Made by a program: the position numbers and the translations under genes. From Paenibacillus castaneae (GTDB lineage: Bacteria > Bacillota > Bacilli > Paenibacillales > Paenibacillaceae): a DNA stretch of 64,000 nucleotides. The stretch spans positions 2,246,290 through 2,310,289 of the forward strand of contig NZ_KZ614144.1 in assembly GCF_002884445.1 (NCBI RefSeq), written 5' to 3'. How positions within the stretch are numbered: the first letter of the stretch is position 1; each line of letters begins with the position of its first letter. Shown here piece after piece: positions 50,723-59,313 of this stretch. The notes below the pieces were generated by a model. That model was not told the DNA's origin. It ran no database searches and saw only the letters and a list, made by a program, of their open reading frames with translations.

Positions 50723-52939
50723 ATGCTTCGACGATCGTTGCGGATCATTTCCTGGGTCCTCGTGTTAGGATTATGCGTATTTGCTATCTATCAATTGGAA
50801 AATTACGAAATACCACGAAATGTGCTCGGCTCAGGAAAGGCTGCAGAGCCTGTACCTGTACCTAAAGAGATCATCGATCAATTGAACAGTTTGGCAAGCT
50901 ATGAGAAGGTTTCGGAAAATAATGATCTCATTCTATATTTCGAGCCTGTCACTTCTTCCATTGCGGTTAATGACAAGAGGAATGACGTCACCTGGATGTC
51001 TGCTGCAAGCATTACAGATGAAGCTCTCGGAGGCAGCCAGCTTCTCAAAAACAGCGTTAGGGCACCGCTCAATATGACCTACGCCGATTACTCTAGACCC
51101 GTTCACGATTCTTTGGTAACGAACTCAATCATGCTTCCCCCGAAAATAACAAAAGAACAAATCAATAAAGGAATTCGGGTACATTATGATTTCGACACAC
51201 TCGGGATCAGCTTTGTAATTGAGTATACGATTGAAAAGGACCATTTGGATGTGTATATTCCAGCAGCAAGTATCCAAGAAACAACAACTAATTTGCTGGT
51301 TTCTCTTGAGATTCTTCCTAATCTTGGTTCGGGTACCGATCAGGATAAGGGCTACATCTTCTTTCCCGACGGCAGTGGTGCGATCTCCTATTTCAAGGAG
51401 ACACATCCGCAGTATAAAGACAAATATTCACAAATCGTATACGGCTCGGAGGAGGTTCTGAAATCTTCGGGGCAGCCTACCGAAAATGCTTATCTTCCCG
51501 TTTATGGATCTGTAAAAAATGGGAATGGATTCGTCGCCTATGTCACGGAGGGAGAATTCGAGTCGAAAGTTAACTACTATCCAAGCGGGTACACGGTGAA
51601 CTTGAATCGGGTATCGGGTGAGTTTTTCTATCGCCGCTTCTATGATGCTGCAATAAGGCGTGGTGAATTCTCTCAGCGTGTAGAAGAAAAAATGATGCCT
51701 GTCGATCACCGTCTTCGTTATGTCTTTCTCGAGTCGGATCGTGCGAATTATTCGGAAATGGCTCAGGTTTATCGCTCTTATTTGATTGAGACCGGAAAGC
51801 TGCAAAAACGAATCCCAGATAGCCAAAAGGAAATACCTACAGCTATCGATTTGTTCTCAGGAATCAGAGAAGACAGTGTTCTTCGAAAGCAATTTCTCAA
51901 AATCACCACCTTTGATCAGACGAAGCAATTTCTGCAGGAGCTAAAGACTGCTGGTGTCAATAACATGAATGTCAGCCTTAGGGGCTGGATGAAGGACGGG
52001 GAGGGTGATTATCCAGATCATTACCGCGTTTCCAGTACGCTAGGCGGAAATAAGAAATTGACCGAATTGACGAAGTATGCGAAGGATAATCAAATCGATT
52101 TGTATTTGAATTTTAATATCGTGGACGCATTCGAACATAATCTTGGCTTACGAAAAAATCTTGATGTGATGAAATCACCGAGTAAGCTCGCACTTCAAAA
52201 TTATTATGGCTCCTGGTATTTGTTAAATGCAGAGAGAGCGAGAGCCAAGTTCGATGGGAAACAGGGCAATACGTTGGCTAGCTATCGTGCATCCGGTATC
52301 GATTTTGAAGAAATAGGTCAAATCGCGCTTGCGGATTATAATGAGTACCATCCTTTAACCCGAGAAGGCACTGTACAGAAATGGATAGACATCATGAATA
52401 AATCGCGGGAACAAAATGGCAAAGCTGCCGTACATGGCGGAAATTTATATGTTTTGGCCGAAGCAGATCGATTATCGGATATCCCTTTGAACGATACCGG
52501 GTTCGTATACTCGGATGAAGCCGTTCCATTTTTCCAGATGGTCGTTCACGGCTACATTCCCTATAGTGGTGATATTCCGATCAACAGCCACTATAACGGC
52601 CGTCAGCTGTTTTTGAAATGGCTGGAATACGGGAGCATGCCTTATTACGAACTGACCCATGCAAAACCTGAGGAATTTCGTTATACCTGGTACAGTGATG
52701 AGCTGTTCAGTTCTACCTTTGAGCAATGGTCTCCTCAGTTAATTCAGCAATATAAGGAGATTAATGAGAATCTCGGGCATACCTGGCCGCTGCAGATGAC
52801 TGGACATCGCATTCTGAGCCATGGCGTCTATGAAACGACCTATGAGGATGGAACGAAAGTAATTGTTAACTATAATTCGATTCCTTATTCAGAAAACACG
52901 ATTTTCATTCAACCACTAGACTATATCGTCAATAAATAG
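50723..52939 (+). CDS. Membrane-anchored DUF5696-like protein, possible glycan-active enzyme
   Basis: About 738 residues. An uncleaved N-terminal anchor (IISWVLVLGLCVFAIYQL) is followed by beta-rich parts (about 50-320) with a GYIFFPDGSGAISYFK motif, then a TIM-barrel-like region (about 390-600: LKTAGVNNMNVSLRGWMKD, IDLYLNFNIVDAF, VHGGNLYVLAEADRLSDIP) and a C-terminal beta domain ending VNYNSIPYSENTIFIQPLDY. The layout looks like that of large glycoside hydrolases, with candidate acids in the barrel, but no catalytic residue can be named. ATG 50723 follows GGGAGGAGG; longer in-frame starts overlap the gene before it. It is coupled to the NHL/Yip1 gene (16 bp gap). Confidence 0.8.
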   Translation: MLRRSLRIISWVLVLGLCVFAIYQLENYEIPRNVLGSGKAAEPVPVPKEIIDQLNSLASYEKVSENNDLILYFEPVTSSIAVNDKRNDVTWMSAASITDEALGGSQLLKNSVRAPLNMTYADYSRPVHDSLVTNSIMLPPKITKEQINKGIRVHYDFDTLGISFVIEYTIEKDHLDVYIPAASIQETTTNLLVSLEILPNLGSGTDQDKGYIFFPDGSGAISYFKETHPQYKDKYSQIVYGSEEVLKSSGQPTENAYLPVYGSVKNGNGFVAYVTEGEFESKVNYYPSGYTVNLNRVSGEFFYRRFYDAAIRRGEFSQRVEEKMMPVDHRLRYVFLESDRANYSEMAQVYRSYLIETGKLQKRIPDSQKEIPTAIDLFSGIREDSVLRKQFLKITTFDQTKQFLQELKTAGVNNMNVSLRGWMKDGEGDYPDHYRVSSTLGGNKKLTELTKYAKDNQIDLYLNFNIVDAFEHNLGLRKNLDVMKSPSKLALQNYYGSWYLLNAERARAKFDGKQGNTLASYRASGIDFEEIGQIALADYNEYHPLTREGTVQKWIDIMNKSREQNGKAAVHGGNLYVLAEADRLSDIPLNDTGFVYSDEAVPFFQMVVHGYIPYSGDIPINSHYNGRQLFLKWLEYGSMPYYELTHAKPEEFRYTWYSDELFSSTFEQWSPQLIQQYKEINENLGHTWPLQMTGHRILSHGVYETTYEDGTKVIVNYNSIPYSENTIFIQPLDYIVNK

Positions 52940-52955
52940 GAGGAGGGGATCATAC

Positions 52956-53849
52956 ATGAAGTTCGGACTCGAGAAGAGAAAGGTAATTAGCGGTTATATC
53001 TTTATCTCTCCGTGGTTCATCGGATTTCTAGCTTTCCTCGTCTATCCTTTGATCATGTCGCTCTATATGAGTTTTCGCAAAATGTTGAGCGTATCAGGCA
53101 TGGAGATGGAGTATACCGGAGGGGAAAACTATTCAAGAGCTGTTTTAAAAGACATCAACTTTATCCCGCTTTTCTATCAAGCCATTCAGGATGCCTTTAT
53201 GGAAATACCGTTAATTCTGGTATTCTCTTTGTTCATGGCCATCCTGCTCAACCATGAGGTTGTCGGAAGGGTGTTTTTTCGCAGCGCTTTCTTCCTGCCC
53301 GTCGTCATCGGTTCAGGTTTTGTTATGGAGCAGCTCCTTGGACAAGGCGTGGGCGCACTGCAAACGGTAGCTGCTGATCCTACAGTCGTTAATGCCGGAG
53401 TAACGAATGGTCTACAGCTCCCGGGGATTATCGCACAATATTTGCCCGGAAACATTGTAGAAACACTCGGAGATATTTTGGGCCGATTGACGCTAATTTT
53501 TTGGAAAACAGGCATCCAAATTCTACTGTTTCTAGCCGGTCTTCAAGGCATTTCCGAATCCCTTTACGAGTCAGCCAAATGTGATGGCGCTACTCCATGG
53601 GAGATGTTCTGGAAAATTACTTTCCCGCTTATGACACCGGTCCTGCTGCTTAATGCCATTTTCACGCTCGTCGATTCCTTTACAGATGTTCGGAACCAGG
53701 TCATGCAGTATATTAAGCATGCTGCATTTACAAATATTGAAATGGGCTATGCGTCAGCGCTCGGCTGGATCTACTTTTTGTTCGTGTTTATATTGATTGT
53801 GTTGATCTTTGTTCTAACTCGCAAAAAAATAGTTTATACCGGTATGTGA
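52956..53849 (+). CDS. Sugar ABC transporter permease, MalF-like (pair 2)
   Basis: A 297-residue six-helix permease. First helix ISPWFIGFLAFLVYPLIMSL; EAA loop LYESAKCDGATPWEMFWKIT. The loop between helices 3 and 4 is long (GVGALQTVAADPTVVNAGV), unlike pair 1. GGAGGAGGGGAT precedes ATG. It begins the second permease pair, 16 bp after the DUF5696-like gene. Confidence 0.92.
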   Translation: MKFGLEKRKVISGYIFISPWFIGFLAFLVYPLIMSLYMSFRKMLSVSGMEMEYTGGENYSRAVLKDINFIPLFYQAIQDAFMEIPLILVFSLFMAILLNHEVVGRVFFRSAFFLPVVIGSGFVMEQLLGQGVGALQTVAADPTVVNAGVTNGLQLPGIIAQYLPGNIVETLGDILGRLTLIFWKTGIQILLFLAGLQGISESLYESAKCDGATPWEMFWKITFPLMTPVLLLNAIFTLVDSFTDVRNQVMQYIKHAAFTNIEMGYASALGWIYFLFVFILIVLIFVLTRKKIVYTGM

Positions 53850-53900
53850 TTGGCATGTACTCACGAATAAGCCTGCTCAACAGGCACGGGAGGTAGAAGT

Positions 53901-54833
53901 ATGCAATCGGTTCCTAAGGCGCTGGCAGTTAAAAACACAAACCCCGTACTTCTTAAATTAAAGGGACTAGGTTTTCGTTTTTACCGATTATTTATTTATT
54001 TATTTTTAATTGGGTTATCATTTGTTTTCTTATATCCATTTCTGTTCATGATCACAACATCCTTCAAATCGGTTACCGATCTCGTTGATCCTACTGTTCA
54101 CTGGGTTCCTAAAAACTTCAACTTTAGAGGGTATTATGAGGCATACTCACTTCTACACTTCCTGCAATACTTTAAAAACACAGCATTTCTCACGATCTTA
54201 TCTGTAATCGGCCAAGTTGCTTCCTGTGCTTTTGTCGGTTATGGATTTGCTAGATTCAAATTTCCTGGCCGGGAAATATTGTTTGGACTTGCCATGTTTA
54301 CGATGATCGTGCCGCCGCAAACGATCATTATTCCAATGTTCATAGAGTATAAGGCTTTGGGCTGGATCAATACGTATCTTCCAATGATCGTTCCTAGTTT
54401 CTTTGCTCATGGTTTGCGCGGGGCATTATTCATCTTTATATTCCGGCAATTTTTCCGCGGCCTGCCAGTCGAGCTTGAGGATGCCGCTCGGGTTGATGGC
54501 TGTGGCGCATTCAAAACCTTCTTCCGGATCGTGCTTCCAGTTGTTACACCTCCACTGCTTGTTGTATCGATTCTTTCTACGGTCTGGCATTGGAATGATT
54601 TCTTCGAACCTGTTATAATGCTCGTTGATCGTGATAAATTTACGCTGCCGATGATGCTGCCGCTGCTCGGGGAGTCGATGAACAAATCGACAGGTGGAAC
54701 AGTAACCTCCAATATTGATCAATCGACAATTATGGCTGCCTGTATGCTGGTTATTTTACCGATTGTGATCATGTACCTGGAAGTACAAAGATACTTTATG
54801 AAGAGTATTGAGCGTTCAGGTATTGTCGGTTAA
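53901..54833 (+). CDS. Carbohydrate ABC transporter permease, MalG-like (pair 2)
   Basis: A 310-residue permease. EAA loop LEDAARVDGCGAFKTFFRIV and the flanking PPQTIIIPMFIEYKALGWIN and WHWNDFFEPVIML are typical. CGGGAGGTAGAAG precedes ATG. It pairs with the gene at 52956; their sequences differ clearly from pair 1, so the cluster has two importers and not a duplication of recent date. Confidence 0.92.
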   Translation: MQSVPKALAVKNTNPVLLKLKGLGFRFYRLFIYLFLIGLSFVFLYPFLFMITTSFKSVTDLVDPTVHWVPKNFNFRGYYEAYSLLHFLQYFKNTAFLTILSVIGQVASCAFVGYGFARFKFPGREILFGLAMFTMIVPPQTIIIPMFIEYKALGWINTYLPMIVPSFFAHGLRGALFIFIFRQFFRGLPVELEDAARVDGCGAFKTFFRIVLPVVTPPLLVVSILSTVWHWNDFFEPVIMLVDRDKFTLPMMLPLLGESMNKSTGGTVTSNIDQSTIMAACMLVILPIVIMYLEVQRYFMKSIERSGIVG

Positions 54834-54851
54834 TAGAATAGGTGGGTAATT

Positions 54852-56039
54852 ATGAAATCAAAATTAATATTTTTAGACGGATTACGGGGTGCAGCTGCAT
54901 TTATCGTTGTACTTGCTCACTTTTTTCAAGTTTTTTTGCCGTCGGTGTTTGAAGGGAATGGACAAATCTCTCATTTTTCTTTTGAATTACCGGCTTCAAA
55001 AACGCCTTTCAATCTACTTTTTAACGGTAATTTTTCCGTTTGTCTATTTTTTGTTTTAAGCGGCTACGTTCTCAGCTATCGTTTTTTTCGAAGCAAGGAT
55101 AATGCAATCATATATTCGAGCGCGGCTAGAAGGTATTTTCGACTAGCCGTTCCTGCATTTGCTTCAGTTTTGCTAGCTTATCTAGTCATTTTAGTAGGTG
55201 CGGGCTGGTTTGGGGAAGTTAGCGCAGTAACCAAATCGTCCATGCACGACCCTTACACTATCATGCCCAGCGTATGGACTCTGCTGAAAGAAGGCTTATA
55301 CCACAATTTTTTCACGTATGGTTCTCAGTTCAATCCGGTGTTGTGGACGATGACTTATGAGCTATTTGGTTCATTTTTGATTTTCGCATTTCTGCTGCTG
55401 TTTGGACATTTCAAAATTCGGTTCATCATTTACCCCATTATCATGTATTATTTTTTGGATTCGTATTATTTGGCTTTCATTCTAGGCTTGCTGCTAAGCG
55501 ATTTGCACAACAGTAATGAAAAGAACCGACTACAATTCATTAAGCGACCGTGGATTAATGTGATGCTGATGGTTGTCGGATTGTATGTAGGCTCATTTCC
55601 GTATGTGAACTGGGTTGGTACGATTTATGAACCACTCGTATGGAACCAGCCAACGTTTTCATTTTTTATTTTCTACCACGTAATAGGAGCTTTCTTCATC
55701 ATGACGGCTGTACTCAATTCCAGCGGGATGCAGACACTTTTTGCGAGCAAGCCATTCGCATTTTTAGGCAAAATCTCATTCTCGCTTTATCTGGTTCATT
55801 TCACTGTCATTTGTACGCTTTCCAGCTTTATGTTCTTGAAGCTTTCCCCTTATTTATCGTATGGTTTCAATTTAATGATAACCGTACTCGTTTCACTAAT
55901 CGTTATCTTCGGGTTGGCACATCTCATGAATCGATATGTTGATCAGCCAACAATTGATTTTTTATCCAAGCATAGCGCGCGTATTTTTGACCGCGACCCG
56001 AATCGAAAAGCGAATAAAGGACAGCAAGTAGGTGGATGA
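54852..56039 (+). CDS. Acyltransferase family 3 membrane protein (OatA-like)
   Basis: A 395-residue protein with about ten hydrophobic segments. The family signature is LDGLRGAAAFIVVLAHFFQ at residues 8-26, with the catalytic His in VVLAHFF, and FFVLSGYVLSYRFFR downstream. It would transfer acetyl or other acyl groups across the membrane to a surface polysaccharide or lipid. AGGTGGGTAATT precedes ATG, 18 bp after the second permease pair, so it may be the last gene of the cluster. No SGNH domain is attached. Confidence 0.88.
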   Translation: MKSKLIFLDGLRGAAAFIVVLAHFFQVFLPSVFEGNGQISHFSFELPASKTPFNLLFNGNFSVCLFFVLSGYVLSYRFFRSKDNAIIYSSAARRYFRLAVPAFASVLLAYLVILVGAGWFGEVSAVTKSSMHDPYTIMPSVWTLLKEGLYHNFFTYGSQFNPVLWTMTYELFGSFLIFAFLLLFGHFKIRFIIYPIIMYYFLDSYYLAFILGLLLSDLHNSNEKNRLQFIKRPWINVMLMVVGLYVGSFPYVNWVGTIYEPLVWNQPTFSFFIFYHVIGAFFIMTAVLNSSGMQTLFASKPFAFLGKISFSLYLVHFTVICTLSSFMFLKLSPYLSYGFNLMITVLVSLIVIFGLAHLMNRYVDQPTIDFLSKHSARIFDRDPNRKANKGQQVGG

Positions 56040-56111
56040 ATTAGCAGAAGAAAAATAGATATTTATTTGAAGCCGCAATGATGTGACCCCCAAAAGTTAG
56101 ACACTATATTA

Positions 56112-56915
56112 TTAGGCTACTTCTAGGGCGTGAGTCCGGTACTGTACCGGGCTCATGCCCTTTAGCTTTGATTTAATCCGCTTGTGATTGTAGTACGTGA
56201 TGTATTGATCTAATTCTGCTTTAAACTCTTCAACACTCTCAAATTCCTGCGTGTATAAGAACTCGGACTTTAATGTGCCAAAGAAGCTTTCGATGACTGC
56301 ATTATCGTAACAGTTTCCTTTGCGTGACATACTCTGTGTGATCCCATGATCCTTTAATGCTTGCTGGTACTGACGCATTTGATAATGCCAGCCCTGATCA
56401 GAATGGATAAGAAGGACATCTTTATCATTCAATCGTTCAAACGCATTATCCAGCATCTTTGAAACAAGGGAGTAGGTCGGGCGGGAATTCACTGAGTAGG
56501 CGATGACTTCACCGTTAAACAAATCGAGCATTGGTGATAGATACAGCTTCTCTCCAAATAGTTTGAACTCCGTAATATCTGTTACCCACTTCTCGTTCGG
56601 TTTTGATGCGATGAAGTTCCTCTCCAGTATGTTCGGCGCAATTTTACCTACATTCCCTTTATATGAACGATATTTCTTCATACGCACGACGGATTTTAAG
56701 CCAAGCTCCTGCATGATTCGTTGCACTTTCTTATGGTTTACACGCTCATCTTCATTGTGCAGCACATCTGTAATACGATGATACCCATAGAGGCCCTTGT
56801 GTTCGTGATAAATCGCTGTAATACGAACTTTTAAGGCTGCGTCTTTGTCTGGGCGGTCAAAGGTGCTGACCCAGTAATAGTACGTGCTACGCGGAATTTG
56901 AGCCAACTCAAGCAA
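56112..56915 (-). CDS. IS3-family transposase OrfB (DDE), made as OrfAB by -1 frameshift
   Basis: A 267-residue part with HTH_21 (HKGLYGYHRITDVLHNE) and an rve core. The DDE triad is in EKWVTDITEFKL, LIHSDQGWHYQM and NAVIESFFGTLKSEF, all present. Its frame is open back to the slippery A AAA AAG at 57014-57008 of orfA, in the -1 frame. The TTG at 56915 has no clear ribosome binding site, so expression as a fusion is likely. Confidence 0.9.
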   Translation of the reverse strand: MLELAQIPRSTYYYWVSTFDRPDKDAALKVRITAIYHEHKGLYGYHRITDVLHNEDERVNHKKVQRIMQELGLKSVVRMKKYRSYKGNVGKIAPNILERNFIASKPNEKWVTDITEFKLFGEKLYLSPMLDLFNGEVIAYSVNSRPTYSLVSKMLDNAFERLNDKDVLLIHSDQGWHYQMRQYQQALKDHGITQSMSRKGNCYDNAVIESFFGTLKSEFLYTQEFESVEEFKAELDQYITYYNHKRIKSKLKGMSPVQYRTHALEVA

Positions 56916-56950
56916 TGATGTAACGGGATATTCTAGCCTTAGTTCAAAGA

Positions 56951-57475
56951 TTACTTGCGCTTTGTCTTGCTTTGTAATTTTTCCTTGCTTAGAACTAAGG
57001 CATTCAACTTTTTTAAGTAGGCGTTCTCCATACGTAGACGTTCTAATTCGGCTTGTAGCGCTTCGACAGAGCCTTCAGCTGGAGTTGCTTTCTTCGTTTC
57101 TTCCTTCATGGATGGACGCCCCTTTTTCTTCGGTAACAGGGCGTCTTCACCTCGCTGCTCAAGAACCCTCTTCCATTGCAGAATGGTTGAAGGTGCAGGA
57201 ATGTTAAACCTAGCAGCTGTTTCTAAAATTGACGTCCCTGACTCATTCATAAAATTCAGTACGTCTAGTTTAAACATTTTTGAGTAGGTTGTATATCTCT
57301 TAGCCAAACCTTCCATGCCGTTCATTTGGTAAAGGGCTACCCACTTTTCAACAGCTTTATGGTCCACACCGATGCGTACACCTATCTCCCTGAAGGATTC
57401 TTTGCCGTCTAAATAGGCCTGTACGGCTTGATACTTCTCCCTTTCGGAAAACTTCCCCACAAAAATGCACCCCAC
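56951..57475 (-). CDS. IS3-family transposase OrfA
   Basis: A 174-residue protein with two HTH units (SFREIGVRIGVDHKAVEKWV; ARFNIPAPSTILQWKRVLEQ), a Lys-rich KKKGRPSMKEETKK linker and a C-terminal coiled coil (VEALQAELERLRMENAYLKK). A AAA AAG occurs at codons near residue 156 and permits -1 slippage into orfB. Confidence 0.88.
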   Translation of the reverse strand: MGCIFVGKFSEREKYQAVQAYLDGKESFREIGVRIGVDHKAVEKWVALYQMNGMEGLAKRYTTYSKMFKLDVLNFMNESGTSILETAARFNIPAPSTILQWKRVLEQRGEDALLPKKKGRPSMKEETKKATPAEGSVEALQAELERLRMENAYLKKLNALVLSKEKLQSKTKRK

Positions 57476-57610
57476 TTGTTAGATGGTGTCTAACAAATGG
57501 GGTGCAGTTCACATAGCTGTGGCTTTTTTTATTTTAAGACTATAAAAATCATTGTTTGCACGATGATTTTGGTTAGTTAATGAGTGCTGGCTGTCATTAG
57601 ATAAATTAAT

Positions 57611-57659
57611 AATAATCCGCAGAAGAAAGCCATATAAGGGCTTTCTCAAACGGATTATT
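57611..57659. terminator. Two-part stem-loop downstream of the sporulation peptide gene
   Basis: Outer arms AATAATCCG (57611-57619) and CGGATTATT (57651-57659) and inner arms AGAAAGCC (57624-57631) and GGCTTTCT (57639-57646) form a nested hairpin. It is suited to stop the minus-strand peptide gene at 57700 and read-through from the plus strand. Confidence 0.65.
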
Positions 57660-57699
57660 TTAGACATTTTATTCAAAGATTATATCGCAGCATTAATTG

Positions 57700-57819
57700 T
57701 TAGTAACCAAAGCCGCCTCCACCGAAGAAGCCGCAACTACATGAGATAATAACCAAAAGAATGAATAACACCAGAATGAAGCCTATATTGTTGGAAGCAC
57801 CACCATAGCCTGCTGACAT
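57700..57819 (-). CDS. YjcZ-like sporulation peptide, 39 residues
   Basis: A short gene that codes for M-SAGYGGASNN, then the hydrophobic stretch IGFILVLFILLVIISCSC and a glycine/aromatic tail GFFGGGGFGY. This is the plan of the YjcZ/YhjC-type sporulation membrane peptides of bacilli. GGAGGTG lies nine bases before ATG 57819, and a hairpin follows. It was found by reading the minus strand, since it is below common length cut-offs. Role in the spore coat or forespore membrane is family inference. Confidence 0.85.
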   Translation of the reverse strand: MSAGYGGASNNIGFILVLFILLVIISCSCGFFGGGGFGY

Positions 57820-58017
57820 TATTAAATGCACCTCCTTACATTTGAACACCTTGTAGGTTATGCTCCGATTCCTCCGCATGATTGGGTGTTTGTACGGTAA
57901 TGATGTTAGCCCAATTCATCTAATTAGTATATAAAAAATATACAGATTTCTTTTATATCCATCTATTTACAGAAGGAACAAAAGGTAATAAAATGTAATT
58001 ATACGGACATAAAGGAG

Positions 58018-58488
58018 GTGTTTGAGATCGGCGAGCTGCTGAAAGTTGAACAATTAGCCCAAATGCTTGACATGCATCCCAGGACAATCAGACGTTATAT
58101 TCGTGAGAATCAGCTTAAAGCTTCAAAGGTTGGCGGAGAATGGAGAATCCGAAGGGAGGATGCAGAAATGTTTATTGGTGGACGAATCAATGAGATTAAA
58201 GCAGACAGCGCAGAGGAAATTCAATCATTTATTAGTGGGCAAACCAGTGTGATTGAGGGTAAGAATCAAGTATGTACCATTTTTGATTACTATGTTGACA
58301 CGCGGGAGGAGGCTCGGAAAATTTCTGAAGTCTTTATGCATTATATGAATGAATCAACTCCAAACCATGGGCAAGCCAAATTTCAATATTTTTATGATGA
58401 TGTGGAGAAGAAAGGCCGATATACCATTTGGGGAAATCCTAATTTTGTAGGAAGAGTGCTTATCGCGGTGAGCGAAGTTATTTCATAA
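58018..58488 (+). CDS. Excisionase-type HTH protein with C-terminal domain of unknown role; start uncertain
   Basis: Up to 156 residues. The first ~55 form a MerR/excisionase-like HTH: LLKVEQLAQMLDMHPRTIRR, YIRENQLKASKVGGEWRIRR. The rest (about 60-156) is acidic, with YYVDTREEARKISEVFMHYM and GRYTIWGNPNFVGRVLIAVS, and is not recognised. The ribosome binding site AAAGGAGGTG (58011-58020) overlaps the only standard start, GTG 58018. The codon at ideal distance is ATC 58027; no ATG, TTG or other GTG follows before the HTH. The gene stands alone between the sporulation peptide and the HD protein and could be a general regulator of the genus. Confidence 0.75.
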   Translation: MFEIGELLKVEQLAQMLDMHPRTIRRYIRENQLKASKVGGEWRIRREDAEMFIGGRINEIKADSAEEIQSFISGQTSVIEGKNQVCTIFDYYVDTREEARKISEVFMHYMNESTPNHGQAKFQYFYDDVEKKGRYTIWGNPNFVGRVLIAVSEVIS

Positions 58489-58637
58489 AGACCAAACCAT
58501 CAATGATGGAGGCAGAGCACTTCTTGGAACAGATTCGATTATACATTCTCATTTACCCATTTAAGTGAGCTATGCTGCTTCCATCTTTTTTTCCTGCTGT
58601 CAAACCATTTTTTCAAATAGAAGGAAGGTATATAGGA

Positions 58638-59300
58638 ATGGAAGCTCAAGAAAATAGAAAACAAGCGCAGCTGTTAGAAGCCGAAAAGTTTGCGAAATCG
58701 GAATTGGAGAACGATCCAACAGGTCATGATTGGTGGCATATTCATCGCGTTGCGCAAATGACGGAGAGATTGGCCCGGGAAGAAGGCGCAGATATGTTCA
58801 TTTGCCGTGTTTCTGCGCTGCTGCACGATGTAGCTGACGAGAAGCTTAATGATTCGAAGGAAGCCGGCCTTCGCAAAGTAACGGATTGGCTCAAGGAACA
58901 TTCGTTTGCTGATGAAGAAAGAGCACATATCGTGGACATAATCGCAACGATGTCCTACAATGCCGGAACGAACCCGCCTATGCGCACGCTGGAAGGCAAA
59001 GTCGTCCAAGATGCGGATCGGCTCGATGCGATTGGGGCCATTGCAATTGCTAGAGCTTTTTTGTATGCAGGTTGGAAAGGCGACGCCATTCATGACCCAG
59101 AGCTTGCGCCGCGAGTTTCCATGACAACTGATCAATATCGCAATGAGAAAAGCACAGCCATCAACCATTTTCATGAAAAGCTGCTAAAGCTTAAAAATCT
59201 TATGAACACAAATTCTGCTCGGCTGATCGCGGAGGAAAGACATTTGTATATGGAGCAATATGTAGAACGCTTTTACCGGGAATGGGCAGGGGAATGGTAA
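58638..59300 (+). CDS. HD domain phosphohydrolase
   Basis: A 220-residue protein of the YpgQ/YedJ HD group. Metal ligands: His in HDWWHIHRV near residue 30, the HD pair in SALLHDVADEK near 62 and Asp in VVQDADRLDAIGAIAIAR near 130. Family members hydrolyse nucleotides or pyrophosphate bonds. AAGGAAGG lies before ATG 58638; a longer in-frame start at 58572 is not supported. It is convergent with the hydrolase, 13 bp apart. Confidence 0.88.
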   Translation: MEAQENRKQAQLLEAEKFAKSELENDPTGHDWWHIHRVAQMTERLAREEGADMFICRVSALLHDVADEKLNDSKEAGLRKVTDWLKEHSFADEERAHIVDIIATMSYNAGTNPPMRTLEGKVVQDADRLDAIGAIAIARAFLYAGWKGDAIHDPELAPRVSMTTDQYRNEKSTAINHFHEKLLKLKNLMNTNSARLIAEERHLYMEQYVERFYREWAGEW

Positions 59301-59313
59301 AGCCCGTTGCTCA

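Larger units (their letters stand above)
56079..57511 (-). mobile_element. IS3-family insertion sequence (IS150-like), about 1.43 kb
   Basis: Imperfect 26-bp terminal repeats: TGATGTGACCCCC… at 56079 and, inverted, TGAACTGCACCCC… ending at 57511, with 19 of 26 bases equal, both closing with GTTAGACAC. The two genes orfA and orfB are on minus. The flanks CAA and CAT do not form an exact target duplication. The element lies between the acyltransferase and a sporulation peptide gene. It is unlike the IS at 25.7 kb in ends and proteins. Confidence 0.85.

Noticed and set aside
38153..56039. Prophage or conjugative island as explanation for the cluster
   Set aside because: No integrase, phage structural, replication or conjugation genes are present; the only mobile element is the IS at the far border.
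58674..59174. Minus-strand open frame of 166 codons opposite the HD gene
   Set aside because: Antisense shadow; the plus frame has all HD metal ligands.
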